From contig NZ_BQUV01000002.1 in NCBI RefSeq assembly GCF_022835695.1, positions 372,001-436,000 on the forward strand: a stretch of DNA of 64,000 bases, written 5' to 3'. Position 1 is the first letter of the stretch. Each line of letters starts with the position of its first letter. This DNA comes from Bradyrhizobium sp. Ce-3 (GTDB lineage Bacteria > Pseudomonadota > Alphaproteobacteria > Rhizobiales > Xanthobacteraceae). A model generated the notes under the pieces. It was given only the letters and a program-made list of their open reading frames with translations. It ran no database searches and had not been told where the DNA came from. Positions 1 through 11,028 of this stretch are shown one piece after another. Position numbers and translations under genes: made by a program.

Positions 1-50
1 ATCGTCATCTACGTCTCCTCCCGCCGCCGGTCTGACGCCGCGGTTGCTTC

Positions 51-94
51 ATCGTTGATGAAGTCAACGATATATCGATGACAATGTCAACGAT
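51..94. promoter_or_regulatory. Two tandem MarR-type operator palindromes
   Basis: Two copies of the same inverted repeat stand side by side. Copy 1 (51-71) has half-sites ATCGTTGA and TCAACGAT separated by 5 nt and is perfect. Copy 2 (74-94) has ATCGATGA and TCAACGAT with the same 5-nt gap and one mismatch. Their centres lie 23 bp apart, about two helical turns, so two dimers could bind the same face. They sit 46-89 bp upstream of the MarR-family start codon, which fits autoregulation. They could also control a divergent gene beyond the left edge of the window. Confidence 0.6.
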
Positions 95-139
95 CTCGTC
101 TAGCTTGGCAGCGACCGGCTTTGTTGGCAGAGGTTGGCG

Positions 140-655
140 ATGACCGAGAAGCTCAGGACTGAGAAGGCCTTGCCGCCGGAGGCGATCACTGACGCCGAGC
201 TCGCGCCGGTGACCGCGATGATGTCGTCGCGGCTGATGGTGCTGGCCAATCTGCTCAGGCGCGGCGCGATGCTGCGTTACAAGCGGCTGACCGGACTGTC
301 CTCGGTCGAGTTCGGCCTGGTCGTCTCGCTCGGCCGGCGGCCGCCGATGAGCGTGGTGCGGCTTGCCGAAGCCGTCGGCATGGACAAGGGCCAGATCAGC
401 CGGGCGCTCGCCGAGCTGGTGGCGCGCAAGCTGGTGGCCAAGGCCGCCAACCCGCGTGACAACCGGGAGACGTTGATCTCCCTCACCAAAGCGGGCCTCG
501 CCGCCCACGACGCCATCGTGGCCGGCGCGCAGGAGCGCAACCGCCGCCTGCTGGAACAGCTTGATCCACAGGAACTTGCAGTGCTGCTCGGACACATCGA
601 CCGGTTGACCGCAACGGCCGCCGAGATGCTGGCTGCCGAGCGGGAGCTGGGCTGA
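140..655 (+). CDS. MarR-family transcriptional regulator
   Basis: A 171-residue protein with the MarR layout: N-terminal dimerisation helices, a winged helix-turn-helix at about residues 60-135 (the segment around MDKGQISRALAELV is the recognition helix region), a basic wing with the usual NPRDNRE-like turn, and a C-terminal dimerisation helix. MarR proteins are dimeric, usually ligand-responsive repressors. ATG at 140 is preferred over the in-frame TTG at 134 because GGCAGAGG lies just upstream at a suitable distance. Paired palindromes at 51-94 suggest autorepression. The ligand and other targets cannot be read from the sequence. It is followed by 214 bp before nuoA and is not obviously part of that operon. 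Confidence 0.88.
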   Translation: MTEKLRTEKALPPEAITDAELAPVTAMMSSRLMVLANLLRRGAMLRYKRLTGLSSVEFGLVVSLGRRPPMSVVRLAEAVGMDKGQISRALAELVARKLVAKAANPRDNRETLISLTKAGLAAHDAIVAGAQERNRRLLEQLDPQELAVLLGHIDRLTATAAEMLAAERELG

Positions 656-774
656 TATGGGGAGAGCGCAGGGCACCGGATGGCCGCCGCGGCGTTGCCC
701 GAAGAGGCAAGCGCACCCGCCCGACGCGGCCAAGAGCCCGCGGGAAGGACGGTAAAAGCGTCAAAATAGCTTGT

Positions 775-803
775 CTTGCGCCCCCTGTTGCGCTGCGCTA
801 AAG
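775..803 (+). promoter_or_regulatory. Candidate nuo operon promoter
   Basis: CTTGCG (775-780), a 17-bp spacer and CTAAAG (798-803) approximate the alphaproteobacterial housekeeping consensus CTTGAC-N17-CTATAT. The site is 66 bp upstream of the nuoA ATG in the only sizeable non-coding gap before the operon. The -10 match is modest, so this is a proposal only. Confidence 0.35.
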
Positions 804-869
804 CCTCAAGAACAATTCCAATCAACGAATCTGCGGCACGTCCGAAACCGCAGCAAGAAGGCCTCGCCG

Positions 870-1235
870 ATGACCGGCATCCTGCAGAATTACCTCCCAC
901 TTGTGGTCTTTATCGGAGTTGCGAGCCTGATCGGTCTCGCGCTCCTGATCGCGCCGTTCCTGGTCGCGTTCCAATCACCCGACCCGGAAAAGCTGTCCGC
1001 CTATGAATGCGGATTCAACGCTTTTGACGACGCCCGCATGAAGTTCGACGTCCGGTTCTATCTGGTGGCGATCCTCTTCATCATCTTCGATCTCGAAGTG
1101 GCGTTCCTGTTCCCCTGGGCGGTGGCGTTCGGAAAGCTCGGTGCCACCGGCTTCTGGTCGATGATGGTGTTCCTGGCCGTGCTGACGGTCGGGTTCGCGT
1201 ATGAATGGAAGAAAGGCGCGCTCGAATGGGATTGA
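870..1235 (+). CDS. nuoA: NADH-quinone oxidoreductase subunit A
   Basis: A small membrane subunit of respiratory complex I, 121 residues, with three predicted transmembrane helices and the family's conserved [12 protein letters not shown] and [18 protein letters not shown] segments. NuoA helps anchor the peripheral arm near the quinone site together with NuoH and NuoJ. The reading frame is open further upstream, but the protein similarity begins at ATG 870 (MTGILQNY). First gene of the nuo operon; its end overlaps the nuoB start by 10 nt, implying translational coupling. Confidence 0.97.
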   Translation: MTGILQNYLPLVVFIGVASLIGLALLIAPFLVAFQSPDPEKLSAYECGFNAFDDARMKFDVRFYLVAILFIIFDLEVAFLFPWAVAFGKLGATGFWSMMVFLAVLTVGFAYEWKKGALEWD

Positions 1236-1816
1236 GCCCCACCGCCGCATCCTCGCAGCCGGCGATTGCGCAGGCTCCGAGGGGTATTCTCGATCCGTCG
1301 ACCGGCAAGCCGGTCGGCGCGAGTGATCCGTTTTTCCTCGAGGTCAACCACGAGCTGTCCGACAAGGGCTTCTTCGTCGCGGCCGCCGACGACCTCATCA
1401 CCTGGGCGCGCACCGGCTCGCTGATGTGGATGACCTTCGGTCTCGCCTGTTGCGCGGTCGAGATGATGCAGGTCTCGATGCCGCGCTACGACGTCGAGCG
1501 CTTCGGCTTTGCACCACGTGCCTCGCCGCGGCAGTCCGACGTGATGATCGTCGCGGGCACGCTGACCAACAAGATGGCGCCCGCGCTGCGCAAGGTCTAC
1601 GACCAGATGCCGGAGCCGCGCTACGTCATCTCGATGGGCTCCTGCGCCAATGGTGGCGGGTACTACCACTACTCCTACTCGGTGGTGCGTGGCTGCGACC
1701 GCATCGTGCCGATCGACATCTACGTGCCGGGCTGCCCGCCCACGGCGGAGGCACTGCTTTACGGCGTGCTGCTGCTGCAGAAGAAGATCCGCCGCATCGG
1801 CACCATCGAACGCTAA
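1226..1816 (+). CDS. nuoB: NADH-quinone oxidoreductase subunit B
   Basis: Peripheral-arm subunit, 196 residues, that carries the terminal iron-sulfur cluster N2, which passes electrons to quinone. The N2 ligands are visible: the adjacent cysteines in [11 protein letters not shown], the cysteine in [11 protein letters not shown], and the one in [14 protein letters not shown]. The start at 1226 (MGLSPTA) is chosen over the in-frame ATG at 1205 because family members begin with this MGL segment. Overlaps the end of nuoA; nuoC follows after 10 nt. Confidence 0.97.
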   Translation: MGLSPTAASSQPAIAQAPRGILDPSTGKPVGASDPFFLEVNHELSDKGFFVAAADDLITWARTGSLMWMTFGLACCAVEMMQVSMPRYDVERFGFAPRASPRQSDVMIVAGTLTNKMAPALRKVYDQMPEPRYVISMGSCANGGGYYHYSYSVVRGCDRIVPIDIYVPGCPPTAEALLYGVLLLQKKIRRIGTIER

Positions 1817-1826
1817 GGTTTCAGGC

Positions 1827-2444
1827 ATGGACGACGGCAAGCTCGACGCCCTTGGGCAGACGATCGTGAGCGCGCTTCCGGGCGCCGCCACGGCGCACTC
1901 GGTCGCGTTCAATCAACTCACTATCGACGTCGAGATTGGCAGAATCGTGGACGTCGTCACTTTTCTGCGTGACGATGCCGGGTGCCGCTTCGTCAACTTC
2001 ACCGACGTGACCGCGGTCGACCATCCCTCCCGCGAGAAGCGCTTCGACGTCGTCTATCACCTGCTGTCGCCGACGCTGAACACGCGCATTCGTTTGCGCG
2101 GGCAGGCCGACGAGACCACGCAGGTGCCGTCGATCATCGGCGTCTTCCCGGGCGCCGACTGGTTCGAGCGCGAGACCTACGATCTCTACGGCGTGATCTT
2201 CACCGGCCACCCGGACATGCGCCGCCTGCTGACGGATTACGGCTTCGACGGCCATCCGCTGCGCAAGGACTTTCCGCTCACCGGCTTCGTCGAGGTTCGC
2301 TACGACGACCAGGAGAAGCGGGTGCTGTACGAGCCGGTCCGGCTCAACCAGGAATTCCGCAAGTTCGATTTCCTTTCGCCCTGGGAAGGCGCGGACTATC
2401 CGCTGCCCGGTGACGAGAAGGCCAAGGCGGAGCCGAAGCCATGA
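1827..2444 (+). CDS. nuoC: NADH-quinone oxidoreductase subunit C (30 kDa)
   Basis: Hydrophilic peripheral-arm subunit, 205 residues, with the 30-kDa subunit signature [20 protein letters not shown] near residues 110-130 and the following [20 protein letters not shown]. NuoC forms part of the quinone-module scaffold with NuoD. Here nuoC and nuoD are separate genes, unlike the fused nuoCD of enterobacteria. The start is placed at ATG 1827 ([10 protein letters not shown]), because the upstream open frame is a shadow of nuoB. Its stop overlaps the nuoD start (ATGA). Confidence 0.97.
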   Translation: MDDGKLDALGQTIVSALPGAATAHSVAFNQLTIDVEIGRIVDVVTFLRDDAGCRFVNFTDVTAVDHPSREKRFDVVYHLLSPTLNTRIRLRGQADETTQVPSIIGVFPGADWFERETYDLYGVIFTGHPDMRRLLTDYGFDGHPLRKDFPLTGFVEVRYDDQEKRVLYEPVRLNQEFRKFDFLSPWEGADYPLPGDEKAKAEPKP

Positions 2445-3637
2445 ACGAGCAACCGCAAAATCTTCGTAACTTCACCATCAATTTCGGTCCGCAGCATCCG
2501 GCGGCGCATGGCGTGCTGCGCCTCGTGCTGGAGCTCGACGGCGAAGTCGTCGAGCGCGTCGATCCGCATATCGGCCTGCTTCACCGCGGCACCGAGAAGC
2601 TGATCGAGCACAAGACCTATCTGCAGGCGATTCCGTATTTCGACCGGCTCGATTACGTCGCGCCGATGAACCAGGAGCATGCGTTCTGCCTCGCGGCGGA
2701 GAAGCTGCTCGGCATCACCGTGCCGCGCCGCGGCCAGCTGATCCGGGTGCTGTATTGCGAGATCGGCCGCATCCTGTCGCATCTGCTCAACGTCACCACG
2801 CAGGCGATGGACGTCGGCGCGCTGACCCCGCCGCTGTGGGGTTTTGAAGAGCGCGAAAAGCTGATGGTGTTCTACGAGCGCGCCTCGGGCTCGCGCATGC
2901 ACGCGGCGTTCTTCCGCGTCGGCGGCGTGCACCAGGACCTGCCGCCGAAGCTGATCGACGACATCGATGCGTGGTGCGATCCGTTCCTCAAGGTGGTCGA
3001 CGACCTCGATCGGCTCTTGACCGGCAACCGCATCTTCAAGCAGCGCAACGTCGATATCGGCGTGGTGCCGCTGAAGGAAGCCTGGGAGTGGGGCTTCTCC
3101 GGCGTGATGGTGCGTGGCTCGGGCGCGGCCTGGGACCTGCGCAAGTCGCAGCCCTATGAATGCTACGCCGAGATGGATTTCGACATTCCGATCGGCAAGA
3201 ACGGCGACTGCTACGACCGCTATCTGATCCGCATGGAAGAGATGCGCCAGTCGGTGCGCATCATGAAGCAGTGCGTGCAGAAGCTGAAGGCGGCCGACGG
3301 GCAGGGCCCGGTCGTGGTCGAGGACAACAAGATCGCGCCGCCGCGCCGTGGCGAGATGAAGCGCTCGATGGAAGCGCTGATCCACCACTTCAAGCTCTAC
3401 ACCGAAGGCGTGCACGTGCCGGCCGGCGAAGTCTACGCCGCGGTCGAGGCGCCGAAGGGCGAGTTCGGCGTCTATCTCGTCGCCGACGGCACCAACAAGC
3501 CCTACAAGTGCAAGATCCGCGCGCCGGGCTTCGCCCACCTGCAGGCGATGGATCACATCTGCAAGGGCCATTTGCTGGCCGACGTTTCCGCCATCCTTGG
3601 CTCGCTGGACATCGTGTTCGGCGAGGTCGACCGGTGA
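2441..3637 (+). CDS. nuoD: NADH-quinone oxidoreductase subunit D (49 kDa)
   Basis: 398-residue 49-kDa subunit that, with NuoB, forms the quinone-binding cavity of complex I. It descends from the large subunit of [NiFe] hydrogenases. Conserved pieces are visible: the N-terminal [21 protein letters not shown], which contributes the quinone-site histidine, [15 protein letters not shown], and the C-terminal [19 protein letters not shown] with DIVFGEVDR at the end. Length is typical for the family. Translationally coupled to nuoC by a 4-nt overlap. A 41-nt gap with no feature separates it from nuoE. Confidence 0.98.
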   Translation: MNEQPQNLRNFTINFGPQHPAAHGVLRLVLELDGEVVERVDPHIGLLHRGTEKLIEHKTYLQAIPYFDRLDYVAPMNQEHAFCLAAEKLLGITVPRRGQLIRVLYCEIGRILSHLLNVTTQAMDVGALTPPLWGFEEREKLMVFYERASGSRMHAAFFRVGGVHQDLPPKLIDDIDAWCDPFLKVVDDLDRLLTGNRIFKQRNVDIGVVPLKEAWEWGFSGVMVRGSGAAWDLRKSQPYECYAEMDFDIPIGKNGDCYDRYLIRMEEMRQSVRIMKQCVQKLKAADGQGPVVVEDNKIAPPRRGEMKRSMEALIHHFKLYTEGVHVPAGEVYAAVEAPKGEFGVYLVADGTNKPYKCKIRAPGFAHLQAMDHICKGHLLADVSAILGSLDIVFGEVDR

Positions 3638-3678
3638 CGATGTCCGCATCCGAACCGCGCGCAATGAGAGTTTGATCG

Positions 3679-4290
3679 ATGTCCGTCCGCCGCCTTGCCC
3701 CGAAGGAATTGCAGCCCGCGAGCTTCACGTTCACGGACGAGAATCTGGCGTGGGCCAAGAAGCAGATCGAGAAATATCCGCCGGGCCGCCAGGCTTCGGC
3801 GGCGATCGCGATCCTGTGGCGCGTGCAGGAGCAGCATGACGGCTGGGTCTCGGAAGCGGCGATCCGCGCCGTCGCCGACCTGCTCGAGATGCCGCATATC
3901 CGCATGCTCGAGATCGCGACCTTCTACACCATGTTCCAGCTCTCGCCGGTCGGCAAGAAGGCGCATGTGCAGGTCTGCGGCACCACGCCGTGCCGGCTGC
4001 GCGGCGCCGCCGACCTGATCGAGGTCTGCCAGCATCGCATCCATCACGATCCCTTCCAGCTGTCGAAGGACGGCAACTTCTCCTGGGAAGAGGTCGAGTG
4101 CCTGGGGGCCTGCGTGAATGCGCCGATGGTCCTGATCTGGAAGGACACCTACGAGGACCTGACCAAGGAAAGCTTCGGCAAGGTGCTCGACGGCTTTGCC
4201 GCCGGCAATCCGCCGAAGCCGGGCCCGCAGATCGACCGTCAGTTCTCGGCGCCCGTGGGCGGCCCGACGACGCTGAAGGAAACCACCTGA
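3679..4290 (+). CDS. nuoE: NADH-quinone oxidoreductase subunit E (24 kDa)
   Basis: NADH-module subunit of 203 residues holding the [2Fe-2S] cluster N1a in a thioredoxin-like fold. The four ligands follow the expected spacing: CGTTPC near residue 100, then CLGAC near residue 140. The N-terminal helical region ([20 protein letters not shown]) is also typical. A C-terminal tail of about 45 residues, rich in proline and glycine, follows the core. The stop codon overlaps a possible ATG of the next small ORF (TGATG). Confidence 0.97.
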   Translation: MSVRRLAPKELQPASFTFTDENLAWAKKQIEKYPPGRQASAAIAILWRVQEQHDGWVSEAAIRAVADLLEMPHIRMLEIATFYTMFQLSPVGKKAHVQVCGTTPCRLRGAADLIEVCQHRIHHDPFQLSKDGNFSWEEVECLGACVNAPMVLIWKDTYEDLTKESFGKVLDGFAAGNPPKPGPQIDRQFSAPVGGPTTLKETT

Positions 4291-4502
4291 TGGGCGGCGT
4301 TCAGGTGCAGGCAAACGGAACGGGAAGGGGCGCAGCGATGAAGGCCTGGCGCACGATCGCGCTGCACACCGCCGTCGCGGCCGGCTTCATGTTCCTGCTG
4401 CAGCGTTACGGCCTGAGCGCGACACTGGAATCCAGCCTGTTGTGGGCCATCGTGTTCGGCGGCTGCGCTGCCGGGCTCGCTTACTCCCAAGCCAATCGGT
4501 GA
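4290..4502 (+). CDS. Small membrane protein inserted between nuoE and nuoF
   Basis: An ORF of 70 residues, or 54 if the ATG at 4338 is used, with two hydrophobic segments (about [17 protein letters not shown] and [16 protein letters not shown]). It is not a standard complex I subunit and I do not recognise its family. Both starts are defensible: ATG 4290 overlaps the nuoE stop and has AAGGA 9 nt upstream; ATG 4338 has a strong GGGAAGGGG 7 nt upstream. The frame keeps nuoE and nuoF only 231 bp apart, so it is co-transcribed. Possible roles, by inference from position only, are an accessory or assembly factor of complex I or an unrelated passenger. Confidence 0.7.
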   Translation: MGGVQVQANGTGRGAAMKAWRTIALHTAVAAGFMFLLQRYGLSATLESSLLWAIVFGGCAAGLAYSQANR

Positions 4503-4521
4503 TGTTCGGAAAGTTTTGAGC

Positions 4522-5846
<1,325 letters not shown>

Positions 5847-5847
<1 letters not shown>

Positions 5848-6344
5848 TGCCGGCAATGACGCAACAGGCCGCATGGTGGCAGAGATACGGAACGCTTGCG
5901 CAGATGGCGCACGCGACCGTGGCGCTGCTCGGCTTTGGTGCGGTCCTGCTGCAGATCAACGAGATCCGTTGGTCGAACCGCGCCTCGGCGGCGCGCACGG
6001 CGTATCTCGGCTACACCGATCTCGCCTTCAAGAACCCGAGATTCGCGCAGCCCGATTACGAGGCCATCAAGGCCGGCAGCCGCGAAGAGCGGTCGCAGTA
6101 TGAGAGCTTCGTCTCGTATTTCCTCTACGCCTGCGAGGAGACTTTTGCCGCGTTCGCGGACAAGGGGGAGTGGCAGGCCTCGTGTGACTACGAGCTGAAA
6201 CCGCATTTGGCGTTCCTCTGCGAGAAGAACCAGGCGCAGCCCGCGTATCTCGCGACCTATGGCGCCGAGACCCAGCAATGGGTGAAGACCTCACTGAAAA
6301 CCGCCGGCGTCGCACCGCCCGACTGCAAGCTGGGAAAGACTTGA
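5847..6344 (+). CDS. Hypothetical protein between nuoF and nuoG, one N-terminal membrane segment
   Basis: A 165-residue protein with an N-terminal hydrophobic stretch (residues about 18-38, ATVALLGFGAVLLQI) and a soluble remainder rich in aromatic and charged residues, with four cysteines (residues about 93, 111, 124 and 159). I do not recognise a family beyond a vague similarity to membrane-anchored hypothetical proteins. The start overlaps the nuoF stop (TAATG); an alternative ATG lies at 5856. Only 7 nt separate it from nuoG, so it is part of the transcript. Composition matches the neighbours, so recent transfer is not indicated. Function unknown; an assembly or stability factor for complex I is only a guess from location. 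Confidence 0.75.
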
Positions 6345-6351
6345 GACAGAC

Positions 6352-8427
6352 ATGAGCAAGATCATCGTCGATGGCAAAGAGATCGATGTGCCGCCGGAGT
6401 ACACGCTGCTGCAGGCGTGCGAGGCGGCCGGCGCCGAGATTCCGCGGTTCTGCTATCACGAGCGGCTGTCGATCGCCGGCAACTGCCGGATGTGCCTGGT
6501 CGAGGTGAAGGGCGGCCCGAAGCCGGTCGCGAGCTGCGCCTGGGCCGTGCGTGACTGCCGTCCGGGCCCGAAGGGCGAGCCGCCGGAGATCTCGACCCGT
6601 TCGCCGATGGTCAAGAAGGCGCGCGAAGGCGTGATGGAATTCCTGCTGATCAACCATCCGCTGGACTGCCCGATCTGCGACCAGGGCGGCGAGTGCGATC
6701 TGCAGGACCAGGCGATGGGCTACGGCGTCGACACCAGCCGTTTCGCCGAGAACAAGCGCGCGGTCGAGGACAAGTATCTCGGCGCGCTGGTCAAGACCTC
6801 GATGAACCGCTGCATCCAGTGCACGCGCTGCGTCCGCTTCTCCGCCGAAGTCTGCGGCGCGCCGGAAATGGGCGCGACCGGTCGCGGCGAGGACATGGAG
6901 ATCACCACTTATCTGGAACAGGCGCTGAGCTCGGAGCTGCAGGGCAATCTGGTCGACATCTGTCCGGTCGGCGCGCTGACCTCGAAGCCCTATGCCTTCG
7001 CGGCGCGGCCCTGGGAGCTCGGCAAGACGCAGTCGGTCGACGTCATGGACGGCGTCGGCTCCGCGATCCGGGTCGACACGCGCGGCCGCGAGGTGATGCG
7101 CATCCTGCCGCGGATCAACGAGGCGGTGAACGAGGAGTGGATCTCCGACAAGACCCGGCACGTCGTCGACGGCCTGCGCACCCAGCGGCTCGATCGGCCC
7201 TATGTGCGCGACAACGGCCAGCTCCGGCCGGCGACCTGGCAGGAAGCCTTCGCCGCGATCGCCGCCAAGGCCGGCCGCAGCGACGGCAAGCGGATCGGCG
7301 CCATCGCCGGCGATCTTGCCGCGGTCGATGAAATGTATGCGCTGAAGGAGCTGCTGGCGAAATTCGGCTCGGTCAATCTTGCGGTGCAGGGCGGCGACGC
7401 GTTCGACGCAAAGGCAGGCCGTGGCTCCTACATCTTCAACCCGACCATTGCCGGCATCGACCAGGCCGACGCGATCCTGATCATCGGCTCGCACCCGCGC
7501 AAGGAAGCCGCGGTGCTGAACGCCCGGATCCGCAAGCGCTGGCGCACCGGCGGTCTCAAGGTCGGGATGATCGGCGCCAAGGCCGACTTCACCTATGACC
7601 ACGACTATCTCGGCGCGGGCACGGACACGCTGGCCGACCTCCTGGCCGGCAAGCACTCCTTTGCCGACGTGCTCAAGAACGCCAAGAACCCGATCATCCT
7701 GGTCGGCGCCGGCGCCTACACCAGGCATGACGGAGCCGCGGTGCTGGCGCAGGCGGCGAAACTCGCCGTCGACGTCGGTGCGCTGAAGGACGGCTGGAAC
7801 GGCTTTGCCGTGCTGCAGGACACCGCCTCGCGCGCCGGCGCGCTCGATATCGGCTTCTCGCCTTCAGCCGGCGGCCTGACCACGGCGCAGATGACGACCT
7901 TCGGCACGCTCGACCTGTTGTTCCTGCTCGGCGCCGACGAGATCAAGGCACCGGACGGCACCTTCGTGGTCTATATCGGCACCCACGGTGACAAGGGCGC
8001 GCATCGCGCCGACGTGATCCTGCCGGGCGCGGCCTACACCGAGAAGTCCGGCATCTATGTCAACACCGAGGGCCGGGCGCAGATCGCCAACCGCGCCGCG
8101 TTCCCGCCGGGCGAGGCCCGCGAGGACTGGGCGATCATCCGCGCGCTGTCCGACGTGCTCGGCAAGAAGCTGCCGTTCGACTCGCTGCAGGCGCTGCGCC
8201 AGGCGATGTTCAAGACCACTCCGCATTTGATGCGGCTCGACCAGATCGAGGCCGGCACAGCCTCCGACGTCAAGGCGCTGGCCGGCAAGGGCGGCAGCGT
8301 CGACAAGGCGGCATTCAAGCCGACCGTCGAGGATTTCTATCTGACCAACCCGATCGCGCGGGCCTCTGCCGTGATGGCGGAATGTTCGCGGCTGGCATCG
8401 GGCCGAATGCTGACGGCAGCGGAGTGA
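6352..8427 (+). CDS. nuoG: NADH-quinone oxidoreductase subunit G (75 kDa)
   Basis: 691-residue iron-sulfur subunit of the NADH module. The N-terminal 220 residues carry the cluster ligands: a [2Fe-2S] ferredoxin-like set ([16 protein letters not shown] and ASCAW), the [19 protein letters not shown] segment, and the [18 protein letters not shown] segment with a later CPVGAL. The C-terminal two-thirds is the molybdopterin-oxidoreductase-like domain, which lacks a cofactor in complex I. Length matches alphaproteobacterial NuoG. It follows the unknown ORF by 7 nt and precedes nuoH by 10 nt. Confidence 0.97.
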   Translation: MSKIIVDGKEIDVPPEYTLLQACEAAGAEIPRFCYHERLSIAGNCRMCLVEVKGGPKPVASCAWAVRDCRPGPKGEPPEISTRSPMVKKAREGVMEFLLINHPLDCPICDQGGECDLQDQAMGYGVDTSRFAENKRAVEDKYLGALVKTSMNRCIQCTRCVRFSAEVCGAPEMGATGRGEDMEITTYLEQALSSELQGNLVDICPVGALTSKPYAFAARPWELGKTQSVDVMDGVGSAIRVDTRGREVMRILPRINEAVNEEWISDKTRHVVDGLRTQRLDRPYVRDNGQLRPATWQEAFAAIAAKAGRSDGKRIGAIAGDLAAVDEMYALKELLAKFGSVNLAVQGGDAFDAKAGRGSYIFNPTIAGIDQADAILIIGSHPRKEAAVLNARIRKRWRTGGLKVGMIGAKADFTYDHDYLGAGTDTLADLLAGKHSFADVLKNAKNPIILVGAGAYTRHDGAAVLAQAAKLAVDVGALKDGWNGFAVLQDTASRAGALDIGFSPSAGGLTTAQMTTFGTLDLLFLLGADEIKAPDGTFVVYIGTHGDKGAHRADVILPGAAYTEKSGIYVNTEGRAQIANRAAFPPGEAREDWAIIRALSDVLGKKLPFDSLQALRQAMFKTTPHLMRLDQIEAGTASDVKALAGKGGSVDKAAFKPTVEDFYLTNPIARASAVMAECSRLASGRMLTAAE

Positions 8428-8437
8428 GCGTGACCTG

Positions 8438-9508
8438 ATGGCTGAATTCTTCGCAAGCTCGTTCTGGACCGGCTTCCTCTGGCCGCTGATCATCATGGTC
8501 GCGGAGAGCCTGTTGCTGCTGGTCGTGCTGCTGATCGCGATCGCCTACATCCTGCTCGCCGACCGCAAGATCTGGGCGGCGGTGCAGATCCGCCGCGGCC
8601 CCAACGTGGTCGGCCCGTTCGGCCTGCTGCAGTCCTTCGCCGACCTGCTGAAGTTCGTGCTCAAGGAGCCGGTGATCCCGTCGAGCTCCAACAAGGGCGT
8701 GTTCCTGCTGGCGCCTTTGGTCTCGTGCGTGCTGGCGCTGGCCGCCTGGGCGGTGATCCCGTTCGACCTCGGCTGGGTGATCTCCGACATCAATGTCGGC
8801 ATTCTCTACATCTTCGCGATCTCGTCGCTGTCGATCTACGGCGTGATCATGGCCGGTTGGTCGTCGAACTCGAAATACCCGTTCCTGGCCGCGCTGCGCT
8901 CGGCGGCGCAGATGGTGTCCTATGAAGTCTCGATCGGCTTCGTCATCATCACCGTGCTGCTCTGCGTCGGCTCGCTGAACCTGTCGGCGGTGGTCGAGGC
9001 CCAGAACACCCGCGGCCTCGCGCACCTGATCGGCCTGCCGCAGCTCACCATCCTGAACTGGTATGTGTGGCCGCTGTTCCCGATGTTCGTGGTGTTCTAC
9101 GTCTCGGCGCTGGCGGAAACCAACCGTCCGCCGTTCGACCTGGTCGAAGCCGAATCCGAGCTCGTCGCCGGCTTCATGACCGAATACGGGTCGACCCCGT
9201 ATCTGCTGTTCATGCTCGGCGAGTATGTCGCGATCACCACGATGTGCGCGCTGGCGTCGATCCTGTTCCTCGGCGGCTGGCTGCCGCCGGTCAATCTGCC
9301 GCCGTTCACCTGGATTCCGGGCATCGTCTGGTTCGCCCTCAAGGTGTTCTTCATGTTCTTCATGTTCGCGATGGCGAAGGCGATCGTGCCGCGCTACCGC
9401 TACGATCAACTGATGCGGCTCGGCTGGAAGGTGTTCCTGCCGCTGTCGCTGGCAATGGTGGTGATCGTGGCCGGCGTGCTGCAGTTCGCCGGCATCGCGC
9501 CGAAGTGA
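8438..9508 (+). CDS. nuoH: NADH-quinone oxidoreductase subunit H
   Basis: 356-residue membrane subunit with about eight transmembrane helices that lines the quinone entrance and the first proton path. Family signatures are present: [23 protein letters not shown] near residue 40, and the conserved acidic loop [23 protein letters not shown] near residue 225. Starts at ATG 8438 with the hydrophobic N-terminus. Immediately upstream of nuoI (7-nt gap), the usual order. Confidence 0.98.
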   Translation: MAEFFASSFWTGFLWPLIIMVAESLLLLVVLLIAIAYILLADRKIWAAVQIRRGPNVVGPFGLLQSFADLLKFVLKEPVIPSSSNKGVFLLAPLVSCVLALAAWAVIPFDLGWVISDINVGILYIFAISSLSIYGVIMAGWSSNSKYPFLAALRSAAQMVSYEVSIGFVIITVLLCVGSLNLSAVVEAQNTRGLAHLIGLPQLTILNWYVWPLFPMFVVFYVSALAETNRPPFDLVEAESELVAGFMTEYGSTPYLLFMLGEYVAITTMCALASILFLGGWLPPVNLPPFTWIPGIVWFALKVFFMFFMFAMAKAIVPRYRYDQLMRLGWKVFLPLSLAMVVIVAGVLQFAGIAPK

Positions 9509-9515
9509 GGCCGTC

Positions 9516-10010
9516 ATGAGTGTCAATGTCAACGCAACAGCCCGCTCGCTTCTGCTCTCGGAATTCGTCTCGGCGTTCTTCCTGGCGATGCGCTATTTCT
9601 TCCAGCCGAAGCCGACGCTGAACTATCCCTTCGAGAAGGGGCCGATCTCGCCGCGCTTCCGGGGCGAGCACGCGCTGCGCCGCTATCCGAACGGCGAGGA
9701 GCGCTGCATCGCCTGCAAGCTGTGCGAGGCGATCTGTCCGGCGCAGGCGATCACGATCGAGGCTGGCCCGCGCCGCAACGACGGTACCCGCCGCACGGTG
9801 CGCTACGACATCGACATGGTGAAGTGCATCTATTGCGGTCTGTGCCAGGAAGCATGCCCGGTCGACGCCATCGTCGAGGGGCCGAATTTCGAATTCGCGA
9901 CCGAGACCCGCGAGGAACTCTACTATGACAAGGCCAAGCTGCTCGCCAATGGCGATCGCTGGGAGCGCGAGATTGCGAAGTCGATCGCGCTCGACGCGCC
10001 GTACCGGTGA
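9516..10010 (+). CDS. nuoI: NADH-quinone oxidoreductase subunit I (TYKY)
   Basis: 164-residue ferredoxin-like subunit with two [4Fe-4S] clusters (N6a and N6b) that connect the NADH module to N2. Both CxxCxxCxxxCP motifs can be read: [12 protein letters not shown] near residue 65 and [12 protein letters not shown] near residue 105. An N-terminal amphipathic segment with the [18 protein letters not shown] stretch anchors it to the membrane arm, as in other bacteria. Length is normal. nuoJ follows after 9 nt. Confidence 0.98.
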   Translation: MSVNVNATARSLLLSEFVSAFFLAMRYFFQPKPTLNYPFEKGPISPRFRGEHALRRYPNGEERCIACKLCEAICPAQAITIEAGPRRNDGTRRTVRYDIDMVKCIYCGLCQEACPVDAIVEGPNFEFATETREELYYDKAKLLANGDRWEREIAKSIALDAPYR

Positions 10011-10019
10011 GGTGAGGGC

Positions 10020-10658
10020 ATGATCCTTCCGGCGCTGTTCTTCTATCTGTTTGCCGCGGTCTGCGTGGCCTCGGCGGTCATGGTGATTGTCTCGCGCAAT
10101 CCCGTGCACTCCGTGCTGTACCTGATCCTGGCGTTCGTGAACGCCTCGGGGCTGTTCATCCTGATGGGTGCCGAGTTCCTCGGCATGATGCTGATCGTGG
10201 TTTATGTCGGCGCCGTCGCGGTGCTGTTCCTGTTCGTGATCATGATGCTCGATGTCGACTTCGTCGAGCTGCGCGAGGGCTTCATCCAGTACCTGCCGAT
10301 CGGTATCGTGATCGGCGGCATCTTTCTGTTCGAACTGCTCCTTGTGGTCGGCGCCTGGGTGATCAACCCGTCCGTGACCAAGACGATCACCGCGGCGATC
10401 CCGAGCAATGTCAGCAACACCGAGGCGCTCGGCCTCGTGCTCTATACGAAGTACATCCATTACTTCCAGCTCGCCGGCATGGTGCTGCTGGTCGCGATGA
10501 TCGGTGCCATCGTGCTGACGCTGCGCCACAAGGCGAACGTCAAGCGGCAGAACATCAACGTGCAGAACGCGCGCACGCCGGAGATGGCGATGGCGATGCG
10601 CAAGGTGGCGTCGGGGCAGGGCCTGCAGGATGCCGATGCGGCGGAGTGGGTGAAATGA
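10020..10658 (+). CDS. nuoJ: NADH-quinone oxidoreductase subunit J
   Basis: 212-residue membrane subunit with about five transmembrane helices. It contains the conserved third-helix segment ([20 protein letters not shown]) whose pi-bulge is linked to coupling between quinone reduction and proton pumping. A hydrophilic C-terminal tail of about 40 residues follows the last helix. Its stop overlaps the nuoK start (ATGA), implying coupled translation. Confidence 0.97.
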   Translation: MILPALFFYLFAAVCVASAVMVIVSRNPVHSVLYLILAFVNASGLFILMGAEFLGMMLIVVYVGAVAVLFLFVIMMLDVDFVELREGFIQYLPIGIVIGGIFLFELLLVVGAWVINPSVTKTITAAIPSNVSNTEALGLVLYTKYIHYFQLAGMVLLVAMIGAIVLTLRHKANVKRQNINVQNARTPEMAMAMRKVASGQGLQDADAAEWVK

Positions 10659-10963
10659 CGATCGGGCTCGGGCACTATCTGGCGGTCGCCGCGATCCTGT
10701 TCACGCTCGGGATCCTCGGCATCTTCCTCAACCGCAAGAACATCATCATCATCCTGATGTCGATCGAGCTGATCCTGCTCTCGGTCAACATCAATTTGGT
10801 GGCGTTCTCGACCTTCCTCGGCGACATCGTCGGCCAGGTGTTCGCGCTGCTGGTACTGACGGTGGCCGCGGCCGAGGCCGCGATCGGGCTCGCCGTGCTG
10901 GTGGTGTATTTCCGCAACCGCGGCTCGATCGCGGTTGAAGACGTCAATCTGATGAAGGGCTAG
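10655..10963 (+). CDS. nuoK: NADH-quinone oxidoreductase subunit K
   Basis: 102-residue subunit with three transmembrane helices (MrpC-like). It carries the two membrane-embedded glutamates used in proton translocation, in the segments [13 protein letters not shown] and [16 protein letters not shown] 10655 is chosen because it overlaps the nuoJ stop and gives the normal family length; the in-frame GTG at 10646 is less likely. An interspersed palindrome follows before nuoL. Confidence 0.97.
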   Translation: MTIGLGHYLAVAAILFTLGILGIFLNRKNIIIILMSIELILLSVNINLVAFSTFLGDIVGQVFALLVLTVAAAEAAIGLAVLVVYFRNRGSIAVEDVNLMKG

Positions 10964-10965
10964 GC

Positions 10966-11014
10966 GCGCATGATCCGGAAAAGTGGGTGCCGGTTTTCCG
11001 GCAAGATCATGCGC
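10966..11014. repeat. Interspersed palindromic element (copy 1), between nuoK and nuoL
   Basis: A 49-bp imperfect palindrome starting GCGCATGATCCGGAAAA and ending in the complementary TTTTCCGG...GATCATGCGC. It lies in the only notable gap inside the late nuo genes (65 bp). The same design recurs at 19317-19365 and, more diverged, at 16051-16099. From memory, this GCATGATCCGGAAAA...TTTTCC...GATCATGC element is abundant in intergenic regions of Bradyrhizobium and relatives. At the RNA level it would form a stable hairpin and could affect mRNA stability or processing between nuoK and nuoL. Confidence 0.8.
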
Positions 11015-11028
11015 AGTGAGAGAGTCCA

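Noticed and set aside
656-869. Extra gene between marR and nuoA
   Set aside because: The open frames here are short and lack ribosome sites; the frame leading into nuoA (from 771) has no protein-like N-terminus before MTGILQNY.
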